NCBI RefSeq assembly: GCF_001541315.1
Contig: NZ_LMVK01000049.1
Coordinates: 1 to 64,000 of the forward strand
Length of the DNA: 64,000 nucleotides
Reading direction: 5' to 3'
From: Agrobacterium tumefaciens str. B6
GTDB taxonomy: Bacteria; Pseudomonadota; Alphaproteobacteria; Rhizobiales; Rhizobiaceae
This document shows positions 1 to 8,490 of this stretch, piece after piece. The notes under the pieces were generated by a model. That model saw nothing but the letters and a program-made list of their open reading frames with translations. It ran no database searches and was not told the DNA's origin. Both the position numbers and the translations under genes were made by a program. The first letter of the stretch is position 1; every line of letters begins with the position of its first letter.

Positions 1-204
1 AGACTCATCACTGCCCAACAGTTCTCTACGCCAGCGGTAGAGTTGAGACGGCAAAATCCCGATCTGCCGCGCCACTGCCGACATGTTTACACCGGGCTGA
101 CATGCCTGCTCAACCGCTGTGGCCTTGAATTCGTCGGACCAGAACCGCCGCAACTGTCGCGGCGACCCGTCAAGGCGATCGGGCACCGCCTCGATCATTC
201 GCAT
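1..204 (-). CDS. IS66-family TnpA (OrfA) N-terminal fragment, runs off left edge
   Basis: Reading leftward from an ATG at 204, the frame stays open to the window edge. It encodes the start of an IS66 OrfA/TnpA-type protein: a helix-turn-helix with the motifs FWSDEFKATAVEQ and SQLYRWRREL, the same layout as the TnpA at 299-706 (VSQLFRWRKEL) but a different sequence. These proteins are thought to bind transposon ends and assist the TnpC transposase. The piece lies head-to-head with the complete IS66 element starting at 221 and belongs to another copy. Whether it is complete cannot be seen because the window ends. Confidence 0.7.
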   Translation of the reverse strand, partial: MRMIEAVPDRLDGSPRQLRRFWSDEFKATAVEQACQPGVNMSAVARQIGILPSQLYRWRRELLGSDES

Positions 205-298
205 CAACCCAAGGCTAGCCGTAAGCCCACGGTGAAGGCCGTCTTGCGATGACGGCCTGCTGACTGCCAGTCCTAGTGGTAACACCAGGAGTAGTCAT

Positions 299-706
299 AT
301 GGCGAAGCATCCAATTGAGGTGATCACGTCTGTGGAGCGCCGTCGGCGTTGGTCACGCGAAGATAAAGAGCGGCTCGTCGCTGCGTGCTTTGAGCCAGAC
401 GCGGTCATCTCGGAGATTGCCCGCGCGGCCGGCATCCATGTCAGCCAGTTGTTCCGTTGGCGCAAAGAGCTTTGTCGGATCGAGGAGCCAAGATCTGACA
501 CTGCGGCTTTGGTGCCGGTAATCGTGTCCGAGGCCGCTTCGACAGTCTCCCCCGCTCAGCCGGAACCACCCACCAAATGCCATCCTCGTCGGAAGCGCAG
601 TGATGTAACAATCGAACTAGGTCGGGGCCGACGCGTCCGCGTGGAAAGCGACATCGCCACGGACGCGCTTGGCCGGATTCTCGATTGCGTGCTGGGGCTG
701 CGATGA
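299..706 (+). CDS. tnpA: IS66 family insertion sequence element accessory protein TnpA
   Basis: A 135-residue OrfA protein of an IS66 element. The N-terminal half is a helix-turn-helix of the transposase_8/IS3-OrfA type: SREDKERLVAACFEP for the first helices, then ISEIARAAGIHVSQLFRWRKEL. The C-terminal half is basic (RRKRSDVTIELG, GRRVRV) and ends in ILDCVLGL, as in IS66 relatives. It is the first gene of the element, and its stop overlaps the tnpB start (ATGA at 703-706), so the two are translationally coupled. It probably binds the terminal repeats. A decayed relative lies at about 20.2-20.5 kb. Confidence 0.85.
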   Translation: MAKHPIEVITSVERRRRWSREDKERLVAACFEPDAVISEIARAAGIHVSQLFRWRKELCRIEEPRSDTAALVPVIVSEAASTVSPAQPEPPTKCHPRRKRSDVTIELGRGRRVRVESDIATDALGRILDCVLGLR

Positions 707-1050
707 TCCCGGTTCCTGTTGGCGTGAAGGTCTGGCTGGCGACGGGCCATACCGATATGCGCAAAGGCTTCCCCGGTCTGTCGTTGATGGTGCAGGAGGC
801 GCTGAAGCGCGACCCGATGTGCGGTCACCTGTTCGTATTCCGCGGCCGAGGCGGTGGCCTGATCAAGGTGATCTGGCATGACGGCCAGGGAGCTTGCCTG
901 TTCACGAAGAAGCTTGAGCGAGGACGCTTCATCTGGCCGTCAGCGGCCGATCGCACGGTGGTGATCACGCCTGCGCAGCTCGGTTATCTGCTGGAGGGCA
1001 TCGACTGGCGGATGCCGCAAAAGACCTGGCGGCCGACGTCGGCCGGATGA
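703..1050 (+). CDS. tnpB: IS66 family insertion sequence element accessory protein TnpB
   Basis: A 115-residue TnpB (Orf2) of the IS66 family. Diagnostic motifs are VKVWLATGHTDMRKGFPGLS near the start, HLFVFRGRGGGLIKVIWHDG in the middle and LERGRFIWPS followed by a YLLEGIDW segment near the end. The frame is open from 685 (TTG), but the ATG at 703 overlaps the tnpA stop and fits the family start. IS66 elements need TnpA, TnpB and TnpC for efficient transposition; the biochemical role of TnpB is unsettled. Confidence 0.87.
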   Translation: MIPVPVGVKVWLATGHTDMRKGFPGLSLMVQEALKRDPMCGHLFVFRGRGGGLIKVIWHDGQGACLFTKKLERGRFIWPSAADRTVVITPAQLGYLLEGIDWRMPQKTWRPTSAG

Positions 1051-1095
1051 GCAAAAACACTGGAATGATGGGGTCAAATATGATTCCATCCTGTC

Positions 1096-2751
1096 ATGAG
1101 CGACGCGACCGAAGAGCTTCCGGACGACCTTGCCAGTGCCCTCGCATTGCTGGCCCAGGAACGCGCTCGACGTGTTGCAGCCGAAGCAGAAGCGGCAACC
1201 GCCAAGGCAGAAGCCGCCAGTGCAAAGGCACTCGTATCGCATTCCGAAGCGCTGATCGCTCGGCTGAAGGTGGAGATCGACAAGGTCCGCCGTGAACTCT
1301 ACGGCAGCCGGTCCGAGCGTAAGGCGCGGCTCCTGGAGCAGATGGAACTGCAACTCGAGGAATTGGAAGCGGACGCCGGTGAAGATGAACTGGCCGCGGA
1401 GATCGCAGCCAAAGCTTCAACCGTCAAAGCCTTCGAGCGCAGGCGTCCGTCACGCAAGCCCTTTCCCGAACATCTGCCACGCGAGCGCATCGTCATCGCC
1501 GCTCCCGCCAATTGCGCCTGCTGCGGATCGGCCAAATTGTCGAAGCTTGGCGAGGACATCACCGAGACCCTGGAGGTCATCCCGCGCCAGTGGAAGGTCA
1601 TCCAGACGGTACGGGAGAAGTTTACCTGTCGCGAGTGCGAGAAGATCACGCAGCCACCAGCACCCTTCCATGTAACGCCACGCGGCTTTGCCGGGCCAAA
1701 CCTGCTGGCGATGATCCTGTTCGAGAAGTTCGCCCAGCACCAGCCGCTCAATCGTCAGAGCGAACGCTATGCTCGCGAGGGCGTCGACCTTAGTTTATCG
1801 ACGCTTGCAGATCAGGTCGGAGCTTGCGCCGCGACGTTGAAGCCACTTCATTCTCTGATCGAAGCGCATGTCCTTTCTGCCGAACGTCTGCACGGCGACG
1901 ACACGACCGTGCCAATCCTGGCCAAGGGAAAGACAGATACGGGCCGCATTTGGACCTATGTCCGGGATGATCGGCCGTTCGGAGGCCTCTCACCGCCGGC
2001 AGCCCTTTACTATGCCTCGCGCGATCGACGGCAGGAGCATCCGGAACGCCACCTGAAGACCTTCACCGGTATTCTGCAGGCGGACGCCTATGGCGGCTAC
2101 AATCCGCTGTTCAAGGGTGATCGCGATCCAAATCCGCTAAGACAGGCGTTTTGTTGGGCACACGCGCGTCGCAAGTTCTTCGTGCTCGCAGACATTAATG
2201 CGAACGCCAAGCGCGGAAAGAACGCCGCGCCGATCTCGCCTATGGCGCTCGAAGCTGTCAAACGGATCGACGGCCTGTTCGATATCGAGCGGGAGATCAA
2301 CGGGCTTACGGCCGATCAACGCCTGGAACGTCGCCGCAAGGAAAGCCTGCCGCTCGTCGACAGTCTGCAGGTCTGGCTTCAAACCGAGCGTGCAAAACTG
2401 TCGCGCAGTTCTCCGGTCGCCGAGGCGATCGATTACATGCTCAAGCGTTGGGATGGCTTCACATCATTCCTGGAGGATGGCCGGATTTGCCTCACGAACA
2501 ACGCCGCGGAGCGAGCCCTGCGAGGCTTCGCACTCGGTAGGAAGTCCTGGCTCTTCGCCGGATCAGACCGCGGCGCGGATCGTGCAGCCTTCATGGCCAC
2601 GTTGATCATGACGGCAAAGCTCAACGACATCGATCCGCAGGCGTGGCTGGCCGACGTTCTTGCCCGCATCGCCGACACGCCGATTATCAGGCTGGAGCAG
2701 TTGCTTCCGTGGAATTGGACGCCGCCGACCGTCAACGCTCAAGCTGCCTGA
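1096..2751 (+). CDS. tnpC: IS66 family transposase TnpC, full length
   Basis: The 551-residue transposase of the IS66 element at 221-2776. In order: a coiled-coil leader rich in Ala/Glu (residues 10-95), an IS66 zinc-ribbon with CACCGSAKL and CRECEK cysteine pairs (about 140-195), then the DDE catalytic core (HGDDTTVP, DAYGGYNPL, FCWAHARRKF) and the C-terminal IS66 domain (LTNNAAERALRGFALGRKSWLF). The family length is about 510-550, so it appears intact. The 45-nt gap after tnpB and the ATG at 1096 fit IS66 organisation. Confidence 0.9.
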   Translation: MSDATEELPDDLASALALLAQERARRVAAEAEAATAKAEAASAKALVSHSEALIARLKVEIDKVRRELYGSRSERKARLLEQMELQLEELEADAGEDELAAEIAAKASTVKAFERRRPSRKPFPEHLPRERIVIAAPANCACCGSAKLSKLGEDITETLEVIPRQWKVIQTVREKFTCRECEKITQPPAPFHVTPRGFAGPNLLAMILFEKFAQHQPLNRQSERYAREGVDLSLSTLADQVGACAATLKPLHSLIEAHVLSAERLHGDDTTVPILAKGKTDTGRIWTYVRDDRPFGGLSPPAALYYASRDRRQEHPERHLKTFTGILQADAYGGYNPLFKGDRDPNPLRQAFCWAHARRKFFVLADINANAKRGKNAAPISPMALEAVKRIDGLFDIEREINGLTADQRLERRRKESLPLVDSLQVWLQTERAKLSRSSPVAEAIDYMLKRWDGFTSFLEDGRICLTNNAAERALRGFALGRKSWLFAGSDRGADRAAFMATLIMTAKLNDIDPQAWLADVLARIADTPIIRLEQLLPWNWTPPTVNAQAA

Positions 2752-2776
2752 CCTGTGGCCTTCACCGGAGGCTTAC

Positions 2777-3078
2777 GGGATGGCCTGAAGCTCTTCCTGA
2801 GCGACGGTCGCGTCGAGATCGATAGCAACAGTGTCGAGTGCACCATTCGGCCGATTGCCCTCAATCGCAAGAATGCACTCTTTGCCGGACACGATGCCGG
2901 GGCCGAGAACTGGGCGACCATTGCCTCGCTTGTCGAGACCTGCAAACTCAATGCCGTCGATCCGCTGGCCTATCTGACAGCGACGCTCACCGCCATCGTC
3001 AACGGTCACAAGCAGAGTCGCGTCGATGAGCTTTTGCCGTGGAATTATCCGTGCATGGCAAGCAACTGCCGCACGTAG
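2777..3078 (+). pseudogene. 3' remnant of another IS66 tnpC
   Basis: Immediately beyond the right terminus of the IS66 element, the reading frame continues as the last ~100 residues of a different IS66 TnpC: LFLSDGRVEIDSNSVECTIRP, ALNRKNALFAGHDAGAENW, ETCKLN and the terminal DELLPWN. The upstream part of that gene is missing and is not found on the left side of the inserted element. It is therefore a truncated relic, probably produced when the complete IS66 inserted or recombined here. No start codon of its own is convincing. Confidence 0.8.
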
Positions 3079-3136
3079 TAGCCCCTGCGTCCGACCGCCT
3101 CTTTCGGAAGGATGGTTCGTGAAGTAAAACACTTCA

Positions 3137-3421
3137 ATGAAAAACGAACCCGTCCACGAAATCTGGCTCGATCCCGAGCCAGACGATCAACTGCTCCCCG
3201 GCCTTTGTCTTGCTGGCCCAATGGGAGACGGCTTCAGAGCGCTCTTTAATAAGGGAGCTGTTAAGGCTGGCGAGATAACTGGGCATAGCCATTTCGATGT
3301 CATGACGAAATACTGGAAGCTGCAGGGCTGGGGCGAGCACCAGACGGAGCACCGCCAGGATCACGAGCCATATCCTGACGAATGGGTTCTCGTCCAACGC
3401 CCCTTTATCGACAGTATGTGA
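3137..3421 (+). CDS. Conserved hypothetical protein of rhizobial plasmids
   Basis: A 94-residue acidic protein beginning ATG at 3137. Its N-terminus (NEPVHEIWLDPEPDDQ, then LPGLCLAGPMGDGFRAL) resembles a small conserved family I recall from Rhizobiaceae genomes; no function is known to me. The middle has a TGHSHFDVMTKYW segment and the end has DHEPYPDEWVLVQRP. No signal peptide or membrane segment is visible. It stands alone between the IS66 relic and virG on the opposite strand. A longer open frame on the minus strand (3134-3517) looks like its shadow. Confidence 0.6.
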   Translation: MKNEPVHEIWLDPEPDDQLLPGLCLAGPMGDGFRALFNKGAVKAGEITGHSHFDVMTKYWKLQGWGEHQTEHRQDHEPYPDEWVLVQRPFIDSM

Positions 3422-3575
3422 ATTTGCAGTGTGGCCGCGATCAACGCACACTGGCCTTGGGTCTGAAGGGTGATCTTCAAAACGAACCCCCGTCTTGGTG
3501 GTCAGTGTGATGGGCACATCGCTTACTCCTCAGTCACCCTTTGAGCCAGATAATTAAGAGGCAAATGCAATTGGC

Positions 3576-4301
3576 TCAGGCTGCCATCGTCCCCCCGTGC
3601 GAAACCTGCACGTCCGCGTCAAAGAAATAACCGGCACCTCTTGCTGTTTTTATCAGTTGAGGGCTTGACGGATCCGCCTCAAGTTTGCGGCGCAGCCTCA
3701 AAATGAGAACATCTATACTCCTGTCATAAACCTCCTCGTCGCGTACTCGACTGGCAATGAGAAGTTGCTCGCGCGATAGAACGTCGCGGGGTTTCTCTAA
3801 AAACGCGAGGAGAAGATTGAACTCACCTGCCGTAAGTTTCACCTCACCGCCAGCTTCGGACATCAAGCGACGTTGCCTGAGATTAAGTGTCCAGTCAGTA
3901 AAACAAAAAGACCGTCGGTCTTTGGAGCGGACAACGTTGGGGCGCACGCGCAAGGCAACCCGAATGCGTGCTAGAAACTCTCTGATACTGAACGGCTTAG
4001 CGATAAAATCACTTGCTCCTAGCTCGAGTGCAACAACTTTATCCGTCTCCTCAAGGCGGTCGCCACTGATAATTATGATTGGAATATCAGACTTTGCCGC
4101 CAGATTACGAACGATCTCGAGCCCATCTTCACGACCTAAATTTAGATCAACAACCACGACATCGACCGTCGCGGAAGAGAGTACTCTTGTGAACTGGGTG
4201 CTGTCGGCTACCGCGGTCACTTTGAAGGCGTGGATCGTAAGGTATTCAATAATAAGATGCCGCATAGCGACGTCGTCATCGACAAGAAGAACGTGTTTCA
4301 A
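3576..4301 (-). CDS. virG: VirG, OmpR-type response regulator of the vir regulon
   Basis: A response regulator that, when phosphorylated by VirA, binds vir boxes and activates vir promoters. The receiver domain shows VLLVDDD (acidic pocket), VVVVDLNLG with the phospho-accepting Asp (residue 52 from this start), IIIISG and the DFIAKPF lysine. The C-terminal winged-helix DNA-binding domain contains LTAGEFNLL and SIDVLILRLRRKLE. The frame is open from an ATG at 4379, but published work places the start of Ti-plasmid VirG at a UUG codon. Here TTG at 4301 is preceded by AAAGGTGAG, giving 241 aa. It lies downstream of virB11 with its own promoter and vir box. Confidence 0.95.
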   Translation of the reverse strand: MKHVLLVDDDVAMRHLIIEYLTIHAFKVTAVADSTQFTRVLSSATVDVVVVDLNLGREDGLEIVRNLAAKSDIPIIIISGDRLEETDKVVALELGASDFIAKPFSIREFLARIRVALRVRPNVVRSKDRRSFCFTDWTLNLRQRRLMSEAGGEVKLTAGEFNLLLAFLEKPRDVLSREQLLIASRVRDEEVYDRSIDVLILRLRRKLEADPSSPQLIKTARGAGYFFDADVQVSHGGTMAA

Positions 4302-4478
4302 CGGCTCACCTTTCAATCTAAAATCTGAACCCTTGTTCACAGCGCTTGAGAAATTTTCACGTGAAGGATGTACAATCATCTCCAGCTAAATGGGCAGTTC
4401 GTCAGAATTGCGGCTGACCGCGGATGACAAAAATGCGAACCAAGTATTTCAATTTTATGACAAAAATTCTCAATCGTT

Positions 4479-4492
4479 GTTACAAGTGAAAC
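4479..4492. promoter_or_regulatory. vir box of virG
   Basis: GTTACAAGTGAAAC matches the VirG operator consensus rTTDCAWWTGHAAY at 13 of 14 positions. It lies in the virB11-virG gap, about 100 bp before the longest virG frame and 180 bp before the UUG start. An imperfect second site (ATTTCAATTTTATG from about 4446) is visible. This fits autoregulation of virG by VirG. Confidence 0.75.
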
Positions 4493-4510
4493 GCTTCGAG
4501 GTTACAGCTA

Positions 4511-5542
4511 CTATTGATTTAGGAGATCGCCTATGGTCTCGCCCCGGCGTCGTGCGTCCGCCGCGAGCCAGATCTCGCCTACTTCATAAACGTCCTCATA
4601 GGCACGGAATGGAATAATAACATCGATCGCCGTAGAGAGCATGTCAATCAGTGTGCGATCTTCCAAGCTAGCACCTTGGACGCTACTTTTCACAAGGGAA
4701 AACAGCTTCTTGAATCCTTGGATGGGATTCGCGCCGTGTATTGTTGAAATCGATCCCGGATGTCCCGAGACGACTTCACTCAGATAAGCCCATGCTGCAT
4801 CGTCGCGCATCTCGCCCAGCAATATCCGGTCCGGTCGCATACGTAGACTTGCTTGGAGCAAGTGCTCGGCGCTCACGGCACCCAGCCCAGCACCGTTCTT
4901 TGAGTAGAGTAGTCTAACATGATTATCATGTGGAATGACGAGTTCGAGCGTATCTTCTATGGTGATTAGCCTTTCCTGGGGTGGGATGGCGCTGATCAAG
5001 GTCTTGCTCATTGTTGTCTTGCCGCTTCCGGTAGGGCCACATAGCAACATCGTCAGTCGGCTGACGACGCATGCGTGCAGAAACGCTTCCAAATCCCCGT
5101 TGTCAAAATGCTGAAGGATAGCTTCATCATCCTGATTTTGGCGTTTCCTTCGTGTCTGCCACTGGTTCCACCTCGAAGCATCATAACGGGAGGAGACTTC
5201 TTTAAGACCAGAAACACGGGAGCTTGGCCGTCGAATGGTCAAGCTGACGGTGCCCGAGGGAACGGTCGGCGGCAGACAGATTTGTAGCCGTTCACCACCA
5301 GGAAGTTCAGTGGCGCAGAGGGGGTTACGTGGTCCGACATCCTGCTTTCTCAGCGCGCCCGCTAAAATAGCGATATCTTCAAGATCATCATAAGAGACGG
5401 GTAAAGGCATCTTGGTAAAAATGCCGGCTTGGCGCACAAATGCCTCTCCAGGTCGATTGATCGCAATTTCTTCAGTCTTCGGGTCATCGAGCCATTCCAA
5501 AATCGGCTTCAGAAGAAAGCGTAGTTGCGGATCCACTTCCAT
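4511..5542 (-). CDS. virB11: VirB11, secretion ATPase of the VirB type IV system
   Basis: A hexameric traffic ATPase on the inner face of the cytoplasmic membrane; it works with VirB4 and VirD4 to drive pilus assembly and substrate transfer. The 343 residues match the known length. The Walker A box is GPTGSGKTT with Lys175, followed by the Asp box (LITIEDTLEL), Walker B region (RILLGEMRDD) and the His box (GHPGSISTIHG). It is the last gene of the virB operon, 39 nt after virB10. No truncation or missing key residue is seen. Confidence 0.96.
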   Translation of the reverse strand: MEVDPQLRFLLKPILEWLDDPKTEEIAINRPGEAFVRQAGIFTKMPLPVSYDDLEDIAILAGALRKQDVGPRNPLCATELPGGERLQICLPPTVPSGTVSLTIRRPSSRVSGLKEVSSRYDASRWNQWQTRRKRQNQDDEAILQHFDNGDLEAFLHACVVSRLTMLLCGPTGSGKTTMSKTLISAIPPQERLITIEDTLELVIPHDNHVRLLYSKNGAGLGAVSAEHLLQASLRMRPDRILLGEMRDDAAWAYLSEVVSGHPGSISTIHGANPIQGFKKLFSLVKSSVQGASLEDRTLIDMLSTAIDVIIPFRAYEDVYEVGEIWLAADARRRGETIGDLLNQ

Positions 5543-5581
5543 TTACAATGTATCCTATCTCTAAGCGGAAATTTGAATTCA

Positions 5582-6715
5582 TTAAGAGCGGCGGTTCCTC
5601 CCCCGCGCGGCGCCGCCAGTCAGGCGGAGCTGGTAAACACCAAAGAAATCGAGGTCCCGTGCCACGAAAATGGAAACCGTGTCACCCTGATTCTTCTTCA
5701 GGGTTGGCGGTATGTTGATGGTCGCCTTAAGGGCTGTCTCAGTTGTTTGTTCACCGTTATTTTGAAAGCTGTTGAAGCTCATCCCGCCACCCGAGCTGCC
5801 AGCGTAGGTGCTAGCTGCCTGGAAGGCGCCTTGAACAGCACTCAAGAGCATGGCTCCGCTAAAACGCTGCCAGAAGTGGCTGTCGACCGAGCCCGGCAAT
5901 CCTGGGCGACCGAGTTCGTCCGCGCTTGGCGATGTTAACGAGATCATCGCATGGTCAGGGGTCTCGGCGCGATCCCACAACACAAAAACGCGCTCATCTC
6001 CCTGTTGCAAGCCACGCTGTATTTCGCCAACAACGGTGGTGCCACGATCAAGAAGCACGATATTGTTCGTTGTTCCACGAATATCCTGAGGCAAGACACA
6101 CTTTACATAGCCTGCCAAATTTGTGTCGATTGCGGTTTGCAGGATGCACGGAATTATTGTCCCTTGCGTTACCATAAAATCGGGGTGCGGCAAGAGCGTG
6201 GCCCTGCTGGGCTGCAGCTCGGTGGGTTTCATACGTATCGACAAATCGTTCTCGCCGGACACTTCGCCATTCGGCAAGGAGTTGTCGTCACGCTTGTCTT
6301 CTTGTCTTCGGCCCATGTCGCCCTGACTGGCGCGCTTGCTGACCCCTTGATCGCCACTGCTATATGCAAAAATCGGTGTTTCTTCCGGCCGTGGCTCATG
6401 CCGCTCCGGCTCGCCCCTTGGCGGTTGAGGAACAGTAGGCTGAACAGCCTCTTGAACCGCTGGAGTATCCGGCGGCACCTCAATCGGAGCTGGATGAAAT
6501 GGCTTAGTGTTTGCTGCGATCAAAGTTGACGGCGATGCGTTGTCATTCACCTTCTTTTGACGCCCACCTAGCCAAATGAGGCTTAACGATAACGCGAGAA
6601 CGACACCTCCGACGATCAATTTCTGAGACCCCGAAAGACGCCGGCGATGTTTGTCGGAGACCAGGGATCCAGATGCATCAACCTCATGTGCCGCTTGCTG
6701 ACTATCGTTATTCAT
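5582..6715 (-). CDS. virB10: VirB10, energy-sensing channel scaffold
   Basis: A bitopic inner-membrane protein that spans the periplasm and reaches the outer-membrane core with VirB7 and VirB9. It has a short cytoplasmic N-terminus, one membrane segment ([19 protein letters not shown], about residues 33-51), a Pro-rich stretch ([19 protein letters not shown]) and the conserved TrbI/VirB10 beta domain ([21 protein letters not shown]). The ATG at 6715 overlaps the virB9 stop by 4 nt and gives 377 aa, the known length. An upstream extension of the frame to 6841 lies inside virB9 and is not used. Confidence 0.95.
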   Translation of the reverse strand: MNNDSQQAAHEVDASGSLVSDKHRRRLSGSQKLIVGGVVLALSLSLIWLGGRQKKVNDNASPSTLIAANTKPFHPAPIEVPPDTPAVQEAVQPTVPQPPRGEPERHEPRPEETPIFAYSSGDQGVSKRASQGDMGRRQEDKRDDNSLPNGEVSGENDLSIRMKPTELQPSRATLLPHPDFMVTQGTIIPCILQTAIDTNLAGYVKCVLPQDIRGTTNNIVLLDRGTTVVGEIQRGLQQGDERVFVLWDRAETPDHAMISLTSPSADELGRPGLPGSVDSHFWQRFSGAMLLSAVQGAFQAASTYAGSSGGGMSFNSFQNNGEQTTETALKATINIPPTLKKNQGDTVSIFVARDLDFFGVYQLRLTGGAARGRNRRS

Positions 6716-7593
6716 CCCTTTGCCCCCTTCAGGACGCGTTTCACATCGGGCCTCACGGTGCCCGTTTGCGGCCTTTGGCCAACGGGATCGTAAGCGGCAT
6801 TCCAGATACATAGTACTGTGTGGCCATCCCTCAGACGCCAACCTCGTGAAACCGAAGAAATCTCGACGTCGCTCCCTTTGACTGAATAGTTGGCGACAGC
6901 TTCCTTGCCGTCAGGATTGATGGTGTAGATGGAGGGTATGCGTACATTGCCCGGAAAGTGGAATACCGTCGTAAATCCGTTGTCGAAGACTTCGAGTGGC
7001 AACAGCGAACGATCGCCTTGGGCGACGTAGTGCCAATTACTGTCCGTCGCACCAAGGGCTGTGACAGGCTGATCCAATAAATCCTCAGCTTTCCGTTGAT
7101 ATTGTGCTTCCGCGTGCAGTCTGTCCACAACAGCCCTCTGTTGTGCCTCCCTTCGCCGAGCCGCCGCATCGTCGGCGGGGTAGGCGAATTGGACGCTGTA
7201 ATAGAGATCGGGCTGCTCTTTATCGAGGTGTGACAGCGTCTTGGAACTTATACTGAAAACATAACGGCGCATCCCGGAGTCGCTTGCGGTTAGCACGATT
7301 ACTGGCTGAGGCGTGAGGACCTGGCTTGCCTTGAAGAATAGATAATTTCCCCGCGGTAGGGCTGCTAGATCTTTGCTATTTGAAACGGCAACCGATGTCA
7401 CCGTTTCGTTCGTGGCGAATGTGACGACCAAAGTAGCTCCAACCGCCGTCGAGAGGCGCACGACTTGATCGGGATTGTAAGCCAAATAACGCATGCGTGG
7501 ATCTAGCTTGCCGGCCATTGGAGTGTCTTCAGCCTCCGCACCAGTCGCAGCGGCAAATAAACATGCTAAAATGAAAAGTGCTTTTCTCGTCAT
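6712..7593 (-). CDS. virB9: VirB9, outer-membrane core subunit
   Basis: A periplasmic/outer-membrane component that forms a disulphide-linked complex with lipoprotein VirB7. The signal peptide is [22 protein letters not shown] beta-rich N-terminal domain ([14 protein letters not shown]) and a C-terminal domain ([20 protein letters not shown], then [11 protein letters not shown] with the cysteine thought to pair with VirB7) follow. The start at 7593 gives 293 aa and overlaps virB8 by 4 nt. Confidence 0.95.
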   Translation of the reverse strand: MTRKALFILACLFAAATGAEAEDTPMAGKLDPRMRYLAYNPDQVVRLSTAVGATLVVTFATNETVTSVAVSNSKDLAALPRGNYLFFKASQVLTPQPVIVLTASDSGMRRYVFSISSKTLSHLDKEQPDLYYSVQFAYPADDAAARRREAQQRAVVDRLHAEAQYQRKAEDLLDQPVTALGATDSNWHYVAQGDRSLLPLEVFDNGFTTVFHFPGNVRIPSIYTINPDGKEAVANYSVKGSDVEISSVSRGWRLRDGHTVLCIWNAAYDPVGQRPQTGTVRPDVKRVLKGAKG

Positions 7594-8303
7594 GGTGCGC
7601 CCTGGCCTACGTTTGAAACGGTATCTTCCGAGGTCTGATAGGAGGTGACAACCAGACCTGCCGGGTTGGTCAATCTCAATCTGCCGGGCAAGCTGGTCAC
7701 CTTTTCGTAGCGAACTGTCGCGGTCCACGTACTCACCACAGGCATTTTGCCGTCAACGACGAGGGTCCTTTTATAGCGAATTTGCTGCGTGCTTGGAGTT
7801 ACATCATTTGAAGCGATGTGCTCGACCTCCACCCTGCCGCGTTTGCCAAGAATGACTTGAGGCGAACTGGGATTGGGATAGTTGAAGAATTGCTGGTAAT
7901 CCTGGCGCACTGTTGGGGCACTGAAGTTCGATACTAGGTCGTAGGCGTACTGAGCGGTATCGGCATCATAACTCTCACGCAGGCGAACGTACTCCCACAA
8001 TGAAGCGTTAACGACGGCCTCCTCTTGAGTTGCAGGCAATCGCGAGATAGACACCTCGCTGTCAACGGTGCCGTCCGGCCGTATCCATAGATATACGGGC
8101 ACAAGCCTGCTCAACGGCACCATGGTAGCTATAGCGAACGCTTGAGCAACATTCCCCAAAATCGCGATAGCCGCGACAGCTGCAATGATTTTGGAGAGAC
8201 GTCGCGCCGATTTCGCTCGCGCGGTTTGAAAGGCTTCTACTTCCTTATAGTGCTCGGCCAGGCTTTCGCGCGCCACTAGCATGGCATATTCAGGCCCCGT
8301 CAT
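7590..8303 (-). CDS. virB8: VirB8, inner-membrane assembly factor
   Basis: A bitopic inner-membrane protein whose periplasmic NTF2-like domain nucleates channel assembly and contacts VirB9 and VirB10. It has a cytoplasmic N-terminus of about 40 residues, one membrane segment (IIAAVAAIAILGNVAQAFAI), then the periplasmic domain with ESYDADTAQYAYDLV and FFNYPNPSSPQ. The ATG at 8303 gives 237 aa and overlaps the virB7 stop by 14 nt, which suggests translational coupling. Confidence 0.95.
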   Translation of the reverse strand: MTGPEYAMLVARESLAEHYKEVEAFQTARAKSARRLSKIIAAVAAIAILGNVAQAFAIATMVPLSRLVPVYLWIRPDGTVDSEVSISRLPATQEEAVVNASLWEYVRLRESYDADTAQYAYDLVSNFSAPTVRQDYQQFFNYPNPSSPQVILGKRGRVEVEHIASNDVTPSTQQIRYKRTLVVDGKMPVVSTWTATVRYEKVTSLPGRLRLTNPAGLVVTSYQTSEDTVSNVGQGAP

Positions 8304-8457
8304 AGCGTCCACCCGAATTGCGGAGCTGAAGATCTGACGGAGTAGGCTGCCATCGCCCCACATTCAGCGGGAAAATCGGGCCTTTGCAGCTCGCTATTGT
8401 GTCATTTGTCTGGCAGCCGCTCAAAGCGACAACTAGGCACAGCAGGCAATATTTCAT
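8290..8457 (-). CDS. virB7: VirB7 lipoprotein
   Basis: A 55-residue outer-membrane lipoprotein that stabilises VirB9. The lipobox is LSGC with the acylated Cys at position 15, and a second Cys at 24 (SCKG) is available for the disulphide with VirB9. The C-terminal half includes PIFPLNVGRWQP and ends RYDGA. Found by direct translation between virB6 and virB8. The start is the ATG at 8457, 33 nt after the virB6 stop. Length and sequence correspond to the octopine-type VirB7 I remember. Confidence 0.95.
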   Translation of the reverse strand: MKYCLLCLVVALSGCQTNDTIASCKGPIFPLNVGRWQPTPSDLQLRNSGGRYDGA

Positions 8458-8490
8458 AGAATTCTCCATTGAGGCGAATTTTTGCGCGAC

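Larger units (their letters stand above)
221..2776 (+). mobile_element. IS66-family insertion sequence (tnpA-tnpB-tnpC), complete
   Basis: The left end begins GTAAGCCCACGGTGAAGGCC at 221. The right end, read on the other strand from 2776, begins GTAAGCCTCCGGTGAAGGCC, giving 18/20 terminal inverted repeats with the GTAAGC tip typical of IS66. Between them lie intact tnpA, tnpB and tnpC, 2,556 bp in total. The 8 bp outside each end differ (GGCTAGCC against GGGATGGC), so there is no target duplication. Pieces of other IS66 elements lie on both sides, which points to recombination after insertion. Confidence 0.88.

Noticed and set aside
3134..3517. 127-codon minus-strand frame opposite the 94-aa hypothetical
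   Set aside because: The plus-strand protein has recognisable conserved sequence; the minus frame has no motif and begins in non-coding DNA.
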